Source of the DNA: Symbiodinium natans
Taxonomy: Eukaryota; Sar; Dinophyceae; Suessiales; Symbiodiniaceae
Direction of reading: 5' to 3'
DNA: 64,000 nt
Assembly: GCA_905221605.1 (NCBI GenBank)
Contig: CAJNDS010002598.1
Coordinates: forward strand, 236,501-300,500
Both the position numbers and the translations under genes were made by a program. Below are positions 1 through 13,800 of the stretch, in pieces. Each line of letters starts with the position of its first letter. Positions within the stretch are counted from its first letter, which is position 1. The notes below the pieces were generated by a model. That model ran no database searches and was not told the origin of the DNA. It saw only the letters and a program-made list of their open reading frames with translations.

Positions 1-34
1 CGGCATGACGCCCGGACCTGCTGGCGCCAAGCCG
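1..34 (+). CDS. ABCB exon 1 candidate (extracellular loop before TM2)
   Basis: Open frame [11 protein letters not shown] ending at a GT donor (GTTTTG at 35). It joins in phase 0 to exon 2. The residues are not conserved in the family, so only position and frame support it. Confidence 0.4.
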
Positions 35-3000
35 GTTTTGGGGGTCTGCACTGTCTAGGGTCTAAGGTTTAGGGTTTAGGGTTATAAACCCTACTTGTAG
101 ACCCTAAACCCAGATGAGGTGGTTTAGGAGCGCGGGTCTGAGGGAATGAGCGCGGTATGTAGGTAATGTTCGCAATATAGCGTATAGCGCTAAGTCACTT
201 TGTGTGACGTCATGTTATATTATGCCATGGCATGTTTGTCGTAGTGTCCTGCCATGTGATGTTGCCGTAGGATATTTTGTGTTGTGTGCTGCGTTGCGTT
301 TTGTTGAAATGTCATCTCACGTTGTGGTATGGTGTGATATGCTGTCTTATGTGTTGTTTTCGCTAAGTTGCACTATGCTATCTTACCTTCATGTCATGTT
401 TTGGGGATAAGTTAGGCAACGTGTGCCCCTAGCTGTTGGCACTTTGTGGGCGCGCGGGCAAACTAAAACCCTGCGTCTGAAGACGTTCTGGCACTCCCCA
501 GACAGCATACTGATTCGAAAAAAACAGAACCGCAAACCCCTTAAAATCTCAAAACTGAAAACCTTAAACCCACAAAACTCAAACTCCGACGGGGGGAGGG
601 CAGAGGGGGCGGGGGTTTGGCTTCAGTGCCATTCATTGCCTTCCTCTAAGTATAAGTTCGAACGCCAGCCCCTAAATCCTCAGCCCAACCCTAAACCTTG
701 TCAATCCTAAACCCTGGACCCTAAACACTCAACCCAAAAATCCCTAAACCCTAAACCCTAAACCCTAAACCCTAAAACCCTAAACCCCTAAAACCGAGGA
801 TGAGTCAGATGGAAGAGCTCTGCGTCACCATGATGCTCGTGGGCGTGGCAGCGACCGTGGCCGCCGGCCTTCAGGGAGCATGCCACTTGGGGCGGCGCCA
901 GTGGGAACCCTTTGCCCCCCCCCCCCCCCTTTTTTTTTGTGGGTTTGGGGTTTAGGGTTTAGGGTTTAGGGTTTAGGGTTTAGGGTTTAGGGTTTAGGGC
1001 TGAATTAGGGCAGCAGGTGCCCAAAGTGCTTAGGGTTTATAGTGTAATATGGCCACCGAGGCTTCAAGATCTTCGCAGAGCGGCTGGTCGTGACAAGGGC
1101 TTGTATGTACGGCATGTCTGTTGTTGACCCTTAAACCTCTAACCCTCCAGCCCCATGCTAAACCTCCCAAAACCCTAAACCCTAAAACCTGAACCCCAAC
1201 CCTAAACCCCAAACCCTAAACCCCAAACCCTAACCCCCAAACCCTAAACCCCAAGCCCTCAACCCCAAACCCTCAACCCCCGCAGCACATGGGTTTTGGT
1301 TTTCATGAGCTCCGACATTGGACGCCTACTTCGGGTCGAGGCTTCCTGGGTTTGGGGTTTAGTGTTTGCACATTTGGGCGCGCAGCACAACACTCAAGGG
1401 GTATAAGGACGGACCCCTAGAAGGGACCCTTAATATGTACCTTACATAGTTACTAATTAGATACTTGCTTAGCCCCTAAATACCCCAAAGAACCCCTAGG
1501 GGTCCCGCCCTCCTTTAGTTCCTAGAAACTCACACCTGCAGGGTGGGAGGGGGGGGGGGGGGGCTGAGGCTTTTTGGGTACGACCTGCTTTTGGTCAAGG
1601 GGAGGTTACATGGCCCCCCCCCCCCCCCCCCCGTCTTGGGTTCTTTGGGGCCTTTTGACTTGTTGCGGTGGCCTCTTAAGGCCTGGGCCTGTTGGGGCCC
1701 CTCGGCGTTTCGTGCCCTAAACCCTAAACCCTAAACCCTAAACCCTAAACCCTAAACCCTAAAACCTAAACCCTAAACCCTAAACCCTAAACCCTTTTGG
1801 GGCCGGGGCCTTTCGGGAATGCTTTGGAGCCTCCTGCCTGGGCCCTTGGAGGCCTCTCGGGTGTCGCGTAGCTGAGAGTAGTTTCATGGGCCCTTAGGGT
1901 TTAGGGTTTAGGGTTTAGGGTTTAGGGTTTAGGGTTTAGGGTTTAATATGGTCCCTAACTTCCTTTAAAGGGTTCTGATGTATGGGCCCTTGGTTTGTAC
2001 AGGGTATATCAGGGGTATATCAGCCAACCCTAAACCCTAAACCCTAAACCCTAAACCCTAAACCCTAAACCCTAAACCCTGAACCCCATACTCAGGGACC
2101 ATGTAACTACCCTTAGAGGGGGCACGGAACGCTCAAATCAACCCAGACAGAAGACCCGGAGTAGCCCTTGAAGCTGAGATCTTAGGATTTCTGGAGTTTG
2201 GGGTTTAGGGTTTAGGGTTTGGAGTTTGGGGTTTAGGGTTTAGGGCTTAGGTGTATAGGGTTTACTTTGGGTTATCCAAAGCCCTTACAAGTCCAGTGGC
2301 CCAGGAAACATGGGCCTTAAGAACGTGCATTGCTGTAGGGCTTAGGGTTTAGGGTTTGCCCTTACACCAAAACCCTTAACACTCCACACGCCCTTAGGAA
2401 ACAAGCCTTCAAGTTCCGCGTGCTGTATTTCGACTCGGTCCTGCACCAGGTCTCCGGGATGTTATGTAGGGGTTTGGGGTTCGGGGTTTAGGGTTCGGGA
2501 TGAGGCGCCCTAAGCCCTACAAGCCCTAAACCCTACAGGCCCTGAATCCTAAGCCCTATAAGCCCTGGATCCTACGTGAGAGTGCTGAGGGCTTTAAGGA
2601 TTGCAAGGTGTAGTTTGGGACAGCGGGCTTGCTTGGATCCTGCTATTTAGGGTTTAGGGCTTAGGGTTTAGGGTTTAGGGTCTCAGGGTTTAGGGTTTAG
2701 GTTTTTTCTGAAGGTCGTTTAGGAATTAGGGTTTGGGTGTGGACGTTTCAGGGCTTCTCGGTGGCTGGCAACCGTTTTGGTGCTTTGAGAAGCTTGTACT
2801 TTTGTTGCTTTTGAGACCTTAAACTTCAAAGTTGATTCCAAATCACCCTAAACCCAAAGCCCTAAACCCTAAACCCTAAACCCTAATGGGCTTGGACTTA
2901 GGCCTTTCGCAAGTTCGATATGTCAAGTGCCTAAACCCTGAACCCTAAACCCTAGCCCTAAACCCTAAACCCTAAATCCTAAACCCTAAGCCCCGATCCC

Positions 3001-6000
3001 TCGCAGCCAGGACGTTTCCTGGTTCGACACCCGTGAGGCATGGGAGTGACTTGAGATCCCCTCCTTGCAGCAGAAGACATCCCGCACCCGCCGAATTCTC
3101 TGAAGCCCTACCCTAGAAGGGTTTAGGATTTAGGGTTTAGGGTTTAGGGTTTAGGGCACCTGAAACGGAAACCCTGAACCCGAAACCGCAGCTTACCTTC
3201 TTCTCAGAGCAGGTTGCGGCGCTGCCGGCCGAGATCAACGATGACTTGGAGAAGATTCAGGCCTGACCGGATGCCCTTCTTGGATTCAAAGACTTGGTAG
3301 CCTAGTGGAGGGTTTAGGGTTTAGGGTTCAGGGTTTAGGGTTTAGGGTTTAGGGTTTAGGGTTCAGGGTTTAGGGTTTAGGGTTTAGGGTTTATGGTAGC
3401 CCAGGGTACCCTTTACTGTAAACCCTTTGCTTGGTTCTGGGTAAAGTAACCAGCCGACAAGTCGGGTACCCTCATTACAATATGGTTGCTGGGCTACTAT
3501 GCCTTCTTATAGGTTCAGCGATGAAGAGTTCAGGATTTAGGGTCAAGGGTTTGGGATGGGAGGGGTTCTTGGTTTAGGATGCGAGTTCGGGGTAAGGCTT
3601 GGGGCGTTGAGGCTGATGGGGTGGGGGCGGTTGCTGGTTTGGGAGAACACTTGCGTCAGACAGCGGCAGATGGTTTATGGACTGCAGCTTAGGCACGCGG
3701 CCTCTACAATTGCGCCCCAGGACATGGCCCACGCACGGCGCAGCAGACGTTGGAGCGCTTCAAGGGCACCATAAAGAACACGCTGCCCGACGACTCCCCT
3801 TCTGAGGATTCCGAAGAGTTGACTCGCGTGATTCGCACGCACCTGCACCAGCAGGGTCATGTCAGTCTCGAGGGGACACAGCTCCTTTTCAAAGCGAGTC
3901 ATCCGATTCTCCCATGCATAGAGTTCTTCGGGGAGGGCTGACGGGACACTAAAAACCATAATGCCTAATGCTCCCTAATCGTGGGCTTTTTGGCTATCCA
4001 GGAACTCCACTTGGAACATCAGTCAGGGTTAGGGTTTAGGGTTAAGGTTTAGGGTTTAGGGTTTGGGGTTTAGGGTTTAGGGTTCAGGGTTTAGGGTTTA
4101 GGGTTCAGGGTTTAGAGATTTGGCTTCAGGGTCTTACTGGAAGCAGCTTTAACTAGTTGGAGGTTTTGCCTTAGCAGTTTCTTCTGCCTGTCGCCCTCAC
4201 ACATACATGTTCACCCAGGGTTTGGGGTTTCGGGCTTGGGAACCCTAGACCCTAAACCCTCAACCATCAACCCTAAGCCCTAGACCCTAAACCCTAAACC
4301 CTAAACCCTAACCGTAAACCCCAAACCCTCAACCCAAAACCCTAAACCCTAGACCCTAGACCCTAGGCCGTCATTTTCCTGGCTTACGGGGTCGCTCCCT
4401 TCCTGTTCTTGTCAGGGTTTAGGGCTTAGGGTTTTAGGGCTTGAGGATTTCAGGGTTCTAGGGTTTTAGGGTTTTAGGGTTTTGGGGTTTTGGGGTGGGC
4501 TACTCTTTTTTGGCCCCATACTAAGGGAGCATGTAACTACCCCTTAGACAGATAGGACTACAGGCCCAAGACCCGACATCCTAATCCCCGAAGTGCGGAA
4601 AGCCCTAAAACCCTAAGACCCGCCTATACGCCTGTCAAGCCCCCCCAGAAACGCGTTAAAAGCCAAAGCTCCCAAACCCTAAGCTAAGCCCCTTAACCCT
4701 GCAACCTGAAACCCTATCCCTCAACCCCTAAGCTAAGCCCCTTAACCCCGAAACCCTAACCCTCAACCGGAAACCAAAACCCCAAGCCCTCAACCCTAAA
4801 CCGGAAACCCCAAACCCTCACCCTAAACCCCTATTCCCTAAACCCGAAACCACGAAACCCTAAAACCCCAAATCTCCAACCCCTAAACCGCCTAAACCCT
4901 CTCCTTTTCCGTAGGATGCCTTCGGAGACAAGTTCGGCAACGGCGTCATGGCCCTCCGGCTGCAACTTTGTAACCTAGGACCCAGAGTAGGCCCCTATTG
5001 CCTTTGTCTAGGGTTTAGGGTTTAGGGTTTAGGGTTTAGGGTTTAGGGTTTAGGGTCTAGGGTCTAGGGTTTAGGGTTCAGGGTTTAGGGTTCAGGGTTT
5101 AGGGTTTAGGGTTTAGGGCTACTTGGACCCAGAGTCGGCCTATGAGCCCCTTTTCCTAGGGTGTAGGGTTCAGGGTTCGCCCGGTGATAAAACCCCTTTT
5201 CCTTTTTTGTTTAGGATCCCTTCTGAAGTAACCAACCCCAAAAGGGTACCCTTATCATAGTATGGTTACTGGCTTCGCAAACTACGATTGTAAGAACGAG
5301 AACTTGTCGTATTCTTTTGGAGCGGGATCTTGGCAAATAGTAGTAAGAGCAAGGCTTTCCAAGGATCCATGCACAGCCCCAGAGTCACCATGTTGCCTTA
5401 AACCCTAAACCCTAAACCCTAAACCCTAAACCCTAAACCCTAAACCCTAAACCCTAAACCCTAAACCCTAAAGGTACATTCCCCATGCCGGGGCCTGTTT
5501 CAACGCCCAAGTGCACCATACTTGGGTACGTTACGGTTTTTGGGTGTGAGAGGTTTGGGCGTTTCGAGTTTCAGCCTGAGGCTCGGGATTGAATTGTTCA
5601 GGGGTTGTGGCCCTCTCCCCCCTCCTTGCCCCATGAAAGAGACTTCTAAAGGCCTCCGCTTAGCTTACCTATACTTGTGTGGCCTGGCAGCTTACGCGAG
5701 AAGAAATACAAGAATGTGTTTGAGGCTGGTTGCGACTTCGGAGAGGCTGAGCAAGACTCTGCGCGAACTCACCGGAGCGCCAGTACTGTGAAAGGACTCC
5801 TAGTCCCCGCAGCAGCGCACAAAGATGCAGGTCTTGTCCGCAGCACAGCTGAAGAAGAAGTCAGACCACTTGCTGGGGAGCACGTGGATCGTGCCCCTTT
5901 CCCACCCAACCCTCATTCGGTTAGGGTTTAGGGTTTAGGGTTTAGGGTTTAGGGGTTAGGGATTCATCAAGCACACGGAAAGCCTTGTCAGCGGTTTGGC

Positions 6001-9000
6001 ATGAAGCTGAGGGCAGCTGTGCCCGGCTGCTCTCACCGGCCAAAGCTTGGGCAGCATCCCCGAGCTCGAACTCTACATGAACCCCTGAAGCCGTGAACCC
6101 GCACCCATCCTCCACCCCCCGCCCTCCGCCCCACCCCCCCCCCACCAGCAACGCAAAACCTTACTCCCAACGACCCCCAAACCCCCTCCCCGCCACAGCG
6201 AAACAAAGGCTAAGCAAAAGCATCAGAAGAGCAAGCGTGTAGTATGCTTCTCAGAGAAAGCGCACACTTGTGCCCTCAAACTGCCCACAAAGCTCTAAAT
6301 CCAATCTCACCCCCCCCCCCGCCCCCCCGCCCCCCCAAACAAAACAGTCTAAACCCTATAAACCCTAAACCCTAAACCCTAAACCCTGAACCCTAAACCC
6401 TAAACCCAATTATCAACAAGCAAAACAAAAGAGAGGCCGCCTCAGCCTTCATTGGCGGCTTCGCCTGTGCTTTCGGCATGGGCTGGCTCATTGCCTTGGT
6501 GGCCTGTCATTTAGGGTTTACAAGGAAGTCCCCCCACAAAGGGTTTAGGGTTTAGGATTGAGAGGGTTTAGGGTGTAGGGTGTAGGGTTTAGGGTTTAGG
6601 GTTTGGGGACCCTGAGACGCTAAAAACCCCCAAGCCCCAAACTCTCAAGTTCTTAGCCCCACGAAGCCCACGCCCAGAATCCTAAAAATTCTGAGCCACA
6701 AACCCGTAAGACCCTGAACCCCTCAGCAGGTCAGGGCATTGGACCGAATTGCAGTGTTCGATTAGGGTTTTGGGCGACTAGGACACAGAAGGCCCTTGTT
6801 CCGTTTGTTGAGGGTTTAGGTTCCCGTGTAGGCCCCTTCAAACCACAAAGGGAGCCCGTTTTTTTTTTTTTTTTTTTTTTTTTTCCGAGGTTAATCTTGG
6901 GCAGCTCCTTCTTAACCACTTGAAACCCTCGTCCCTTTCAGCCCCAAACCCCCCTAAGACACAAACGATCACCCTAGACCTCAAAACTTAAACCTCTAAA
7001 CCCTAAAACTTAACCCCCTGTAGGGTTTACAGTTTTTGAGATTGATAGGACTCTTGGTTAAAAGGGGCGCATCGGATTTATACCCCTGAATCTCAGACCC
7101 CCACACGGAAACCCATAGGGTTGTTTCAGGTTTAGGGTTTCAGGGTTCGGGAAACCCTAAACCCTAAACCCTCAACCCTAAACCCTAAACCCTAAACCCT
7201 AAACCCTAAACCCTAAACCGTGGGGACATGAACACAGACACTTTGCCAAGGTGATGTGCGTCATTCTGCCGTTCATGGGCGTCGGCGCTATGTTCATGGG
7301 CAAGGCCTCGCTTCTGAACCCTAGGCCTTGGGATTATACGAACAGTCCTAAACCCTAAACCCTAAACCCTAAACCCTAAACCCTAAACCCTAAACCTCCT
7401 TGGTAGGGGTTATAATGGGGGGTAGGATAATCCCTATTAAGGACTCCCTAAGGGTCCATGTACCTAATTCTGGAATACTTGGGGCCTTAAAGCACTTCCT
7501 ATCGAAGGACTTTTGGGTCTAAGTATATAATAATAAGGTGCATGGACCCTTAGGGAGTCCTTGGTAGGGGTTACAATGGGGGGTAGGATAATCCCAACCC
7601 TAAACCCTAAACCCTAAACCCTAAACCCTAAACCCTAAACCCTATTAAGGACTGTAAGTATGGGGGGGGGGGGGGGAACCCTAGTTTTGGGCTCAGGGGT
7701 GGCTTGAGATCCACCTCCCTGCCTTAGGGAGGACAAAGTCCTCAGCAGTTTGTTCATGAGGCCCTGAGCCCTAAACCCCCTAAACCCTATACCTCCTAAA
7801 CCCTAAACCCTAAACCCTGAACCCTAAACCCTAAACCCTAAACCCTAAACCCTAAACCCTAAACCTAGCCCTAAACCCCAAACCCTGAACCCTAAACTCC
7901 AAGCCGCTTAAGTCCTGCGCGCCGCCAGGCTGTGCAGGAAATCCAGAATGAGTCACAGAGCTGGTATGCCAAGGCTTCAGCGGTTGTCGAGGAGCCCTGG
8001 CTAGGCCCCCAAAGCACTCACACCCAAGCTCTAAACCCGAAAGCCTTGATTTGAGCACCCCCTATTTTAGATTTTCCTCCCTATTTCGGACTGCTAGTAT
8101 AAGGGGGTGAACATCCCAACCCGAAAGACTCTAAAGCACCCAAACCCCAAACCCCAAAATCTTCGGGTTCCTTGGGAGTTGATACCGTCGTTGAATTTGG
8201 GCTCATTTCCGAAGATAGGGGTACCCCTTATCTTTGTGGTGCTTTACTGTAACTCTAGATCCTTAGCCTTTTGGGTTTCTTGGGCTTCCTAGTAAGGCAG
8301 CTAAAAATACTGATTTATAGCTACCCTCCTAAGTGCAGCCAAGTTATATGAAACAGGGTTTATATTTCTGTCCTTGGTCAGTGTATACAAGGTTCCTTTT
8401 TAATATTGGTGAGTGTATATATTTGGTGTCCTTTTGGGGGTACAAGAAATATGTACCCTACTTCATATACCCCAAAATACTATACAACCCTTTCAAAAGG
8501 AAGCCCAAAAAGGGAACAGGGCCCAGAGTCGACGGTGTGGAGGTTTGAACCCCTAAACCCTAAACCCTAAACCCTAAACCCTAAACATTAAGCCCTAAGC
8601 CCTAAACCCTAAACCCTAAACCCTAAACCCATACCCGTAGGAGTGCCTCCATGCCATGCGCACGGTGGTCGCCTTCGGTGGCGAGCAGCTTGGACGATGC
8701 AGGGCATTATGAGTGTAGGTTTGGGCCCAAAACCCAACGGAAGCTCCTAAACACCGAACACCCAAACCCTGAAATCCGAACCCCAAAGCCCTCCTTGCAA
8801 CACTCTTGCAACCCTACACCCGGAACCCATGACCCTAACTTGTAGATACCCTATGTGTGAAATCCCTTATAGGGTATGGTTACATGTATAGAGGGGGATA
8901 TAGGCTGCCTCATGCCATCATTCCCTACTAAGAACCCGAAACCCCAAACCCTGAACCCTAAACCCTAAACCCTAAACCCTAAACCCCTAAACCCCTAAAC

Positions 9001-12000
9001 CCCTAAACCCCTAAACCCCTAAACCCCTAAACCCTATGCAGCCGCAGAGGCACCGAGAGCTCAAGAAGTTCTCTGCGGCCCTGGTGCAGACACGCCGCGG
9101 CGGCGTCAAGAACGGATTCAAGGCACTGTCCAGGGTTTTCGGGTTTAGTTTAGTGTTTAGGATTTAGGATTTAGGGTTTAGGGTTTAGGGTTTAGGGTTT
9201 GGGGGGCCATAGGAGTCTAGGGATGACCACGGCAGGGTGGGGGGGGGCAGGGGCGCAGTCGGGGAACAAACGCAGTATCTGAACCCTCCCTGAGCACGCA
9301 AACACGGCGACGACTTTACTTTGTGGTGCTCTACTGTAACTTTAGATCCTTAGCCTTTTTGGGTTTATTGGGTTTCCTAGCAAGGCAGCTAAAAATATTA
9401 TTTATAGCTACCCTCCTAAGTGCAGCCAAGTTTAGATGGAATAAGCACTCAACCTGCTGCATGTAGGAACTTTCATACCAGGCTGAAGAGCCCAATAAAA
9501 GGTTTAGGTACTAGGGCACCATCACCCAGACAAAAAGGCCAGATCTTGGGGTTTAGGGCTTTAGGGTCTTGGGCTTTAAGGTTTAGGGCTTTCGGGTTCA
9601 TGGCTTTGGGATTTAGGGTTTAGGATTTAGCGTGGCAGGTTCAGGCGGACATGGGTTTAGGGGTTCAGGGGTTTAGGGGTTCGTGTTAACTTGAGACCTG
9701 CAAGTTAGTTGCCATGGATCAGTTGGTCATACGCGAGCAACCGTCGTAAGGCCAGCTGGGTACTACTTGAAACCCGAAACCCTGAAGCCTAAGCCCTTAA
9801 ACCCTAAACCCTAAACCCTACGACTAAGAACGAAGCAAGCGCACTCATCCACAAAACCAGGTAACCAGGACATCCCTTTGCAGGCCCTCCACCTTAAACC
9901 CCTAAACAACTGTAAAAGTTCTAAGCCCTAAAAGCCTCAGCCCGAAACTATGAACCCGCAAACCCTCACCCGTAAACCCTAAAACCCTAAAACCCTAGAA
10001 CCTTGAATCAATCAAGGGATCCAAGGGTAGTTACATGGTCCCTCAAAATGGGCCCTTAAATGGGTCCTTCTTATGTGCCTCTTATATACCCCTTATACAC
10101 CCCTGATGTACCCCTTATATACCCGTGATGTACCCTGATATACCACTTATGTACCCCGTATATACCCGTTGTATACCCCTTATATACCCCTTACCAGGTC
10201 GGCGCCGGTATGGGCTACACCATGATGATCGTGTTCTTTGGATACGGCCTGGCCTTCTGGTTCGGCATGACGTTGTGCCTTTGGCTCTTATTTAGGGTCT
10301 ATATGGTTTAGTTGTTGTTTTAGGGTTTCAGGGCTTGTAGGGTCTTCACGGTTTTAAGGAGTTTTTGGAGTTTAAGTTTAGGTTCAACTGGGGCTTGCTC
10401 GCTAGTTGTATATGGGGGGGGGAAGTGGACTAACCGAGTTTAGGGTTTAGGGTTTAGGGGCCAGTTACAGGGATAGAACAATCATAAGAAAATCAAGAAA
10501 TGCTCAAATATCACTACCCCCTGGATCTCTTGCAGGGTTAATGTATTCCGGAGCCCCATAGGGAAGTTGCAGAGGGTTTTGGGGCTTCAGGGTTTCGGGC
10601 GGAGGGTTTGTTTTCTGAAGCAGGGTACATACAATCAGCTGGTCATATCATGGCTGGACCCTGCCTGTTTTCGCTCATGAACCTCTGCTTGCGCGATCGG
10701 GGCGGGGGGGGCCTAGCCGGTAGCAGGTAGGTACAATTATTGGTCCATTCCTGCTTGGCAACCCGTCTTAGTCCCCTGAACTCTGAACCCTAAACCCCCT
10801 AAACTTCGGGTGGGGGTATCATTTTTGTGGTTCTTCTTGGGTGTCTTTTTTGGGTTCGTCGCCCCATCGACATGGGGGTTTAGGTTTTACTTGTAGGGGT
10901 TATTGTTTTTTAAATATTGTTTTGGGGTTCTTAAGGAAATAGTAGTTTAGGGCTTAGGATTTGCCGCAGGGTTAGGGTTTCGGGGGAGGGTTTCGGCTCT
11001 GGCATCATCTTGCTAGTTCTGAAGAGGGAAAAATAGCGACTAGGTTTCCTACGCTGTCCCAACACCCGAGGTTTAGGGTTTTGGGTTTGGGGTTTTGGGT
11101 TTAGGGTTGAGGGTTTAGGGTTTAGGGTTCACACCCAGACACCCCACACACCCTATGGTAACTTCCACAACCCTAACGCCCTACATACTCTGCTCGGGCG
11201 GAGAGGGAGTTTGACTGCTTTGGCCGCCCAAAATCCTTAAGCACTATACACCTGAAGGAAACCTAGAACCTTAAGGCTCTAAGAACTCTTGTGTTTTGGG
11301 GGATGGGCTTTGCCATGGTCTTAACCTGATGAACCTTATACACCTGAAAAAAACCCGAACCCTGGACCCGAAACCCTTAACCCTCTAAACCCTATAAACC
11401 CTACAACGCCTATAAGCCTTTTAAACCCTATAAACCCTATAAGCCCAATAAGCCCTTTAAACCCTATAAACCCCATAATGGGCCCTATAATCCCCTGTGA
11501 ACCTTAGTCAGCAAGCCCTCCGATGAGGCGATACAATGACGAGAAGAACCCATCCACCGGCGAGACTGGCCTGAGAGGGTGTGGAACGTGGTTTTGGTTT
11601 GTGCCACGGGTTGTTTAGGGTTTAGGGTTTAGGAGGTTTAGGGTTAGGGTTTAGGGTGTAGGGTTTAGGGTTTGGGGTGGGGGGGGGGGGGGGGAGTTGC
11701 GATTGACGGTTAGGCTGTGTGTTGTGATGTCAGCGTTTAGGGCTCGGGCCGGAGTGGGGGGGGGAGGGGGGTATATCGGGCCTCGGGTTCCACATCGCTT
11801 CGTAAGGGAATGTAGGGACCAGAGAAAGGGAGGTGAGAAAGGCAAGCCACGGGGGCCGCAACGTCAGGAGCAGAGGGTTTAGGGTTTAGGGTTTTGGGTT
11901 TAGGGTTTAGGGTTTAGGGGTATATCGTGGTAGGCTTCTTGCATCGTGGGCTTGCGAGGCTTTAGTTTACGAGAAATCATCGATGGCTCAAACAGTCTAC

Positions 12001-13759
12001 CTCTCTTGGGCGGTCGATTTCTAGGGTCTGAGGTTTTAGGGTTTAGGGTTTAGGGTTTGCTGCTTGGGCTCTAGTTGGTGGTCTGACTGCGCAGCTGCTT
12101 GGACTCTGACTGTGCATATCCGAAAGAAGAGCTTAATGAGGCTGAGTTGTATGAGGCAGCCACCCTTGTAACAGGCCCCGCCCGACCCTTGTGACAAAGA
12201 CTTGCAACAGAAAGGGTCGGCTCTGCGACCTCCTTTCCGAGGACTTGGAAACACCAACTCCCAGCCCCCAAGCCTCAAACTACAGCTTGGGCTTCAGGGT
12301 TTAGGGTTTAGGGTTTAGGGCTTAGGGCTTAGGGCTTAGGGTTTCTAGACCCTAAATCGCCTAAACAACCCTAGAATCTCAAAAGCTAAGGAGTTGTGGG
12401 AGCCCGGCACTATCATGGCCATCTTCTTCTGCATCTTCATTGGCCCCGTGGCTTACATTTGCGAGTTCCTGGCTTGTCATCCTGCCCGTGTAGGGTTTAG
12501 GGTTTAGGGTTTTGGGTTTTGGGTTTAGGGTTATCCCTTGATGAGCCTCAATCAGTTTAAAGAAGGTAGTTCAGAGCAACGATGATAGCAGCATTTGTTG
12601 TAAGGGGAGATCCAGGGGCAGGGGAGTAGAGCCGGGAGGACGGGAGAAAGAGTTTCCCTAAACTCTCAATCATCAACAAAGGCCTATCTCCTAAACCCTA
12701 CACCCAAAACTCTAAACCCTACACCCTAAACCCTACACCCTGAACCCCTACACCCCAAGCCCGAAAACCTGAACCTTAAACCCTAAACCCTAAACCCCAC
12801 ACCACAAAGGCAGCTTCATGATCGGCAACCTCGATCCCAGCGTCAAGGCCAAGACTCTGCCCGCGTAGTTTCATGGAGGGCAAAGGGTTTCTGATTTTGG
12901 GTTTTATTTGGTTTAGGGACTAGGGTTTAGGGTTTAGGGCTAGGGTTTAGGGTTTAGGGTTTAAGGTTTAGGGTTTAGGGTTTAGGGTTTAGGAGCTTTA
13001 GGGTCTGGCAGGGTTTTTTTTGCGGTTTAGGACTAAAGAATCGAGGTTGTAGGTTGGGGGGTTTTAGGGATTTTGGGGCCCAAGGCTTTTGGAAGTTTCA
13101 GCTTTAGGGGTTTAGGGTTTAGGCGTATAGGGTTAGGGTTTAGGGGTGAAGGGGTTTAGGGGTGAAGGGGTTTGGGGGTTTAAGGGTTTAGGGGTTTAGG
13201 GTTTAGGGTTTGGGGTTTAGGGCTGATGGGTGGACTTGTTATCTTCACTTGCGCGCCGCGCGTCTTCGTCGTTGAGCTGCAACAGCGATTGGGGGGGGGG
13301 GGATGCGCGGGTTCTACTACACATACAAGTTTAACCTTTTTGGGGCTAGGGTATTCACTACTATTTGCTTCAGAATCCAACATGAAAGATATCAATCCCT
13401 AGATTACCCTCATGAGGAAGAATTGTTTCCCTAAACCCTAAACCCTAAACCCTAAACCCTAAACCCTACACCCAATAGTAGTTCAGCCCCTAAGTCTCTT
13501 GAGACGGTGCTGTGAATCTCACTGGGCTTGGGAATCGCCAGGTCGACTCCGACCCCTTTTTTCGGCTTTGGCTTGTGGGTCAGATCTCAAAGCCCCATCG
13601 CCCCAAAGCCTCTGCGCCCCCTAAAACACCCCTAAGCTCCCTAAACCCCCCTTAAGCCCCCTAAAAACTCCTAAAGCCCCTAAACTCCCCAAGCTCCCTA
13701 CCCCCTACCCTTATCCCCCCATCCCCCCCCACCCCCTACCCTTATCCCCCCCTCCCCCG

Positions 13760-13800
<41 letters not shown>

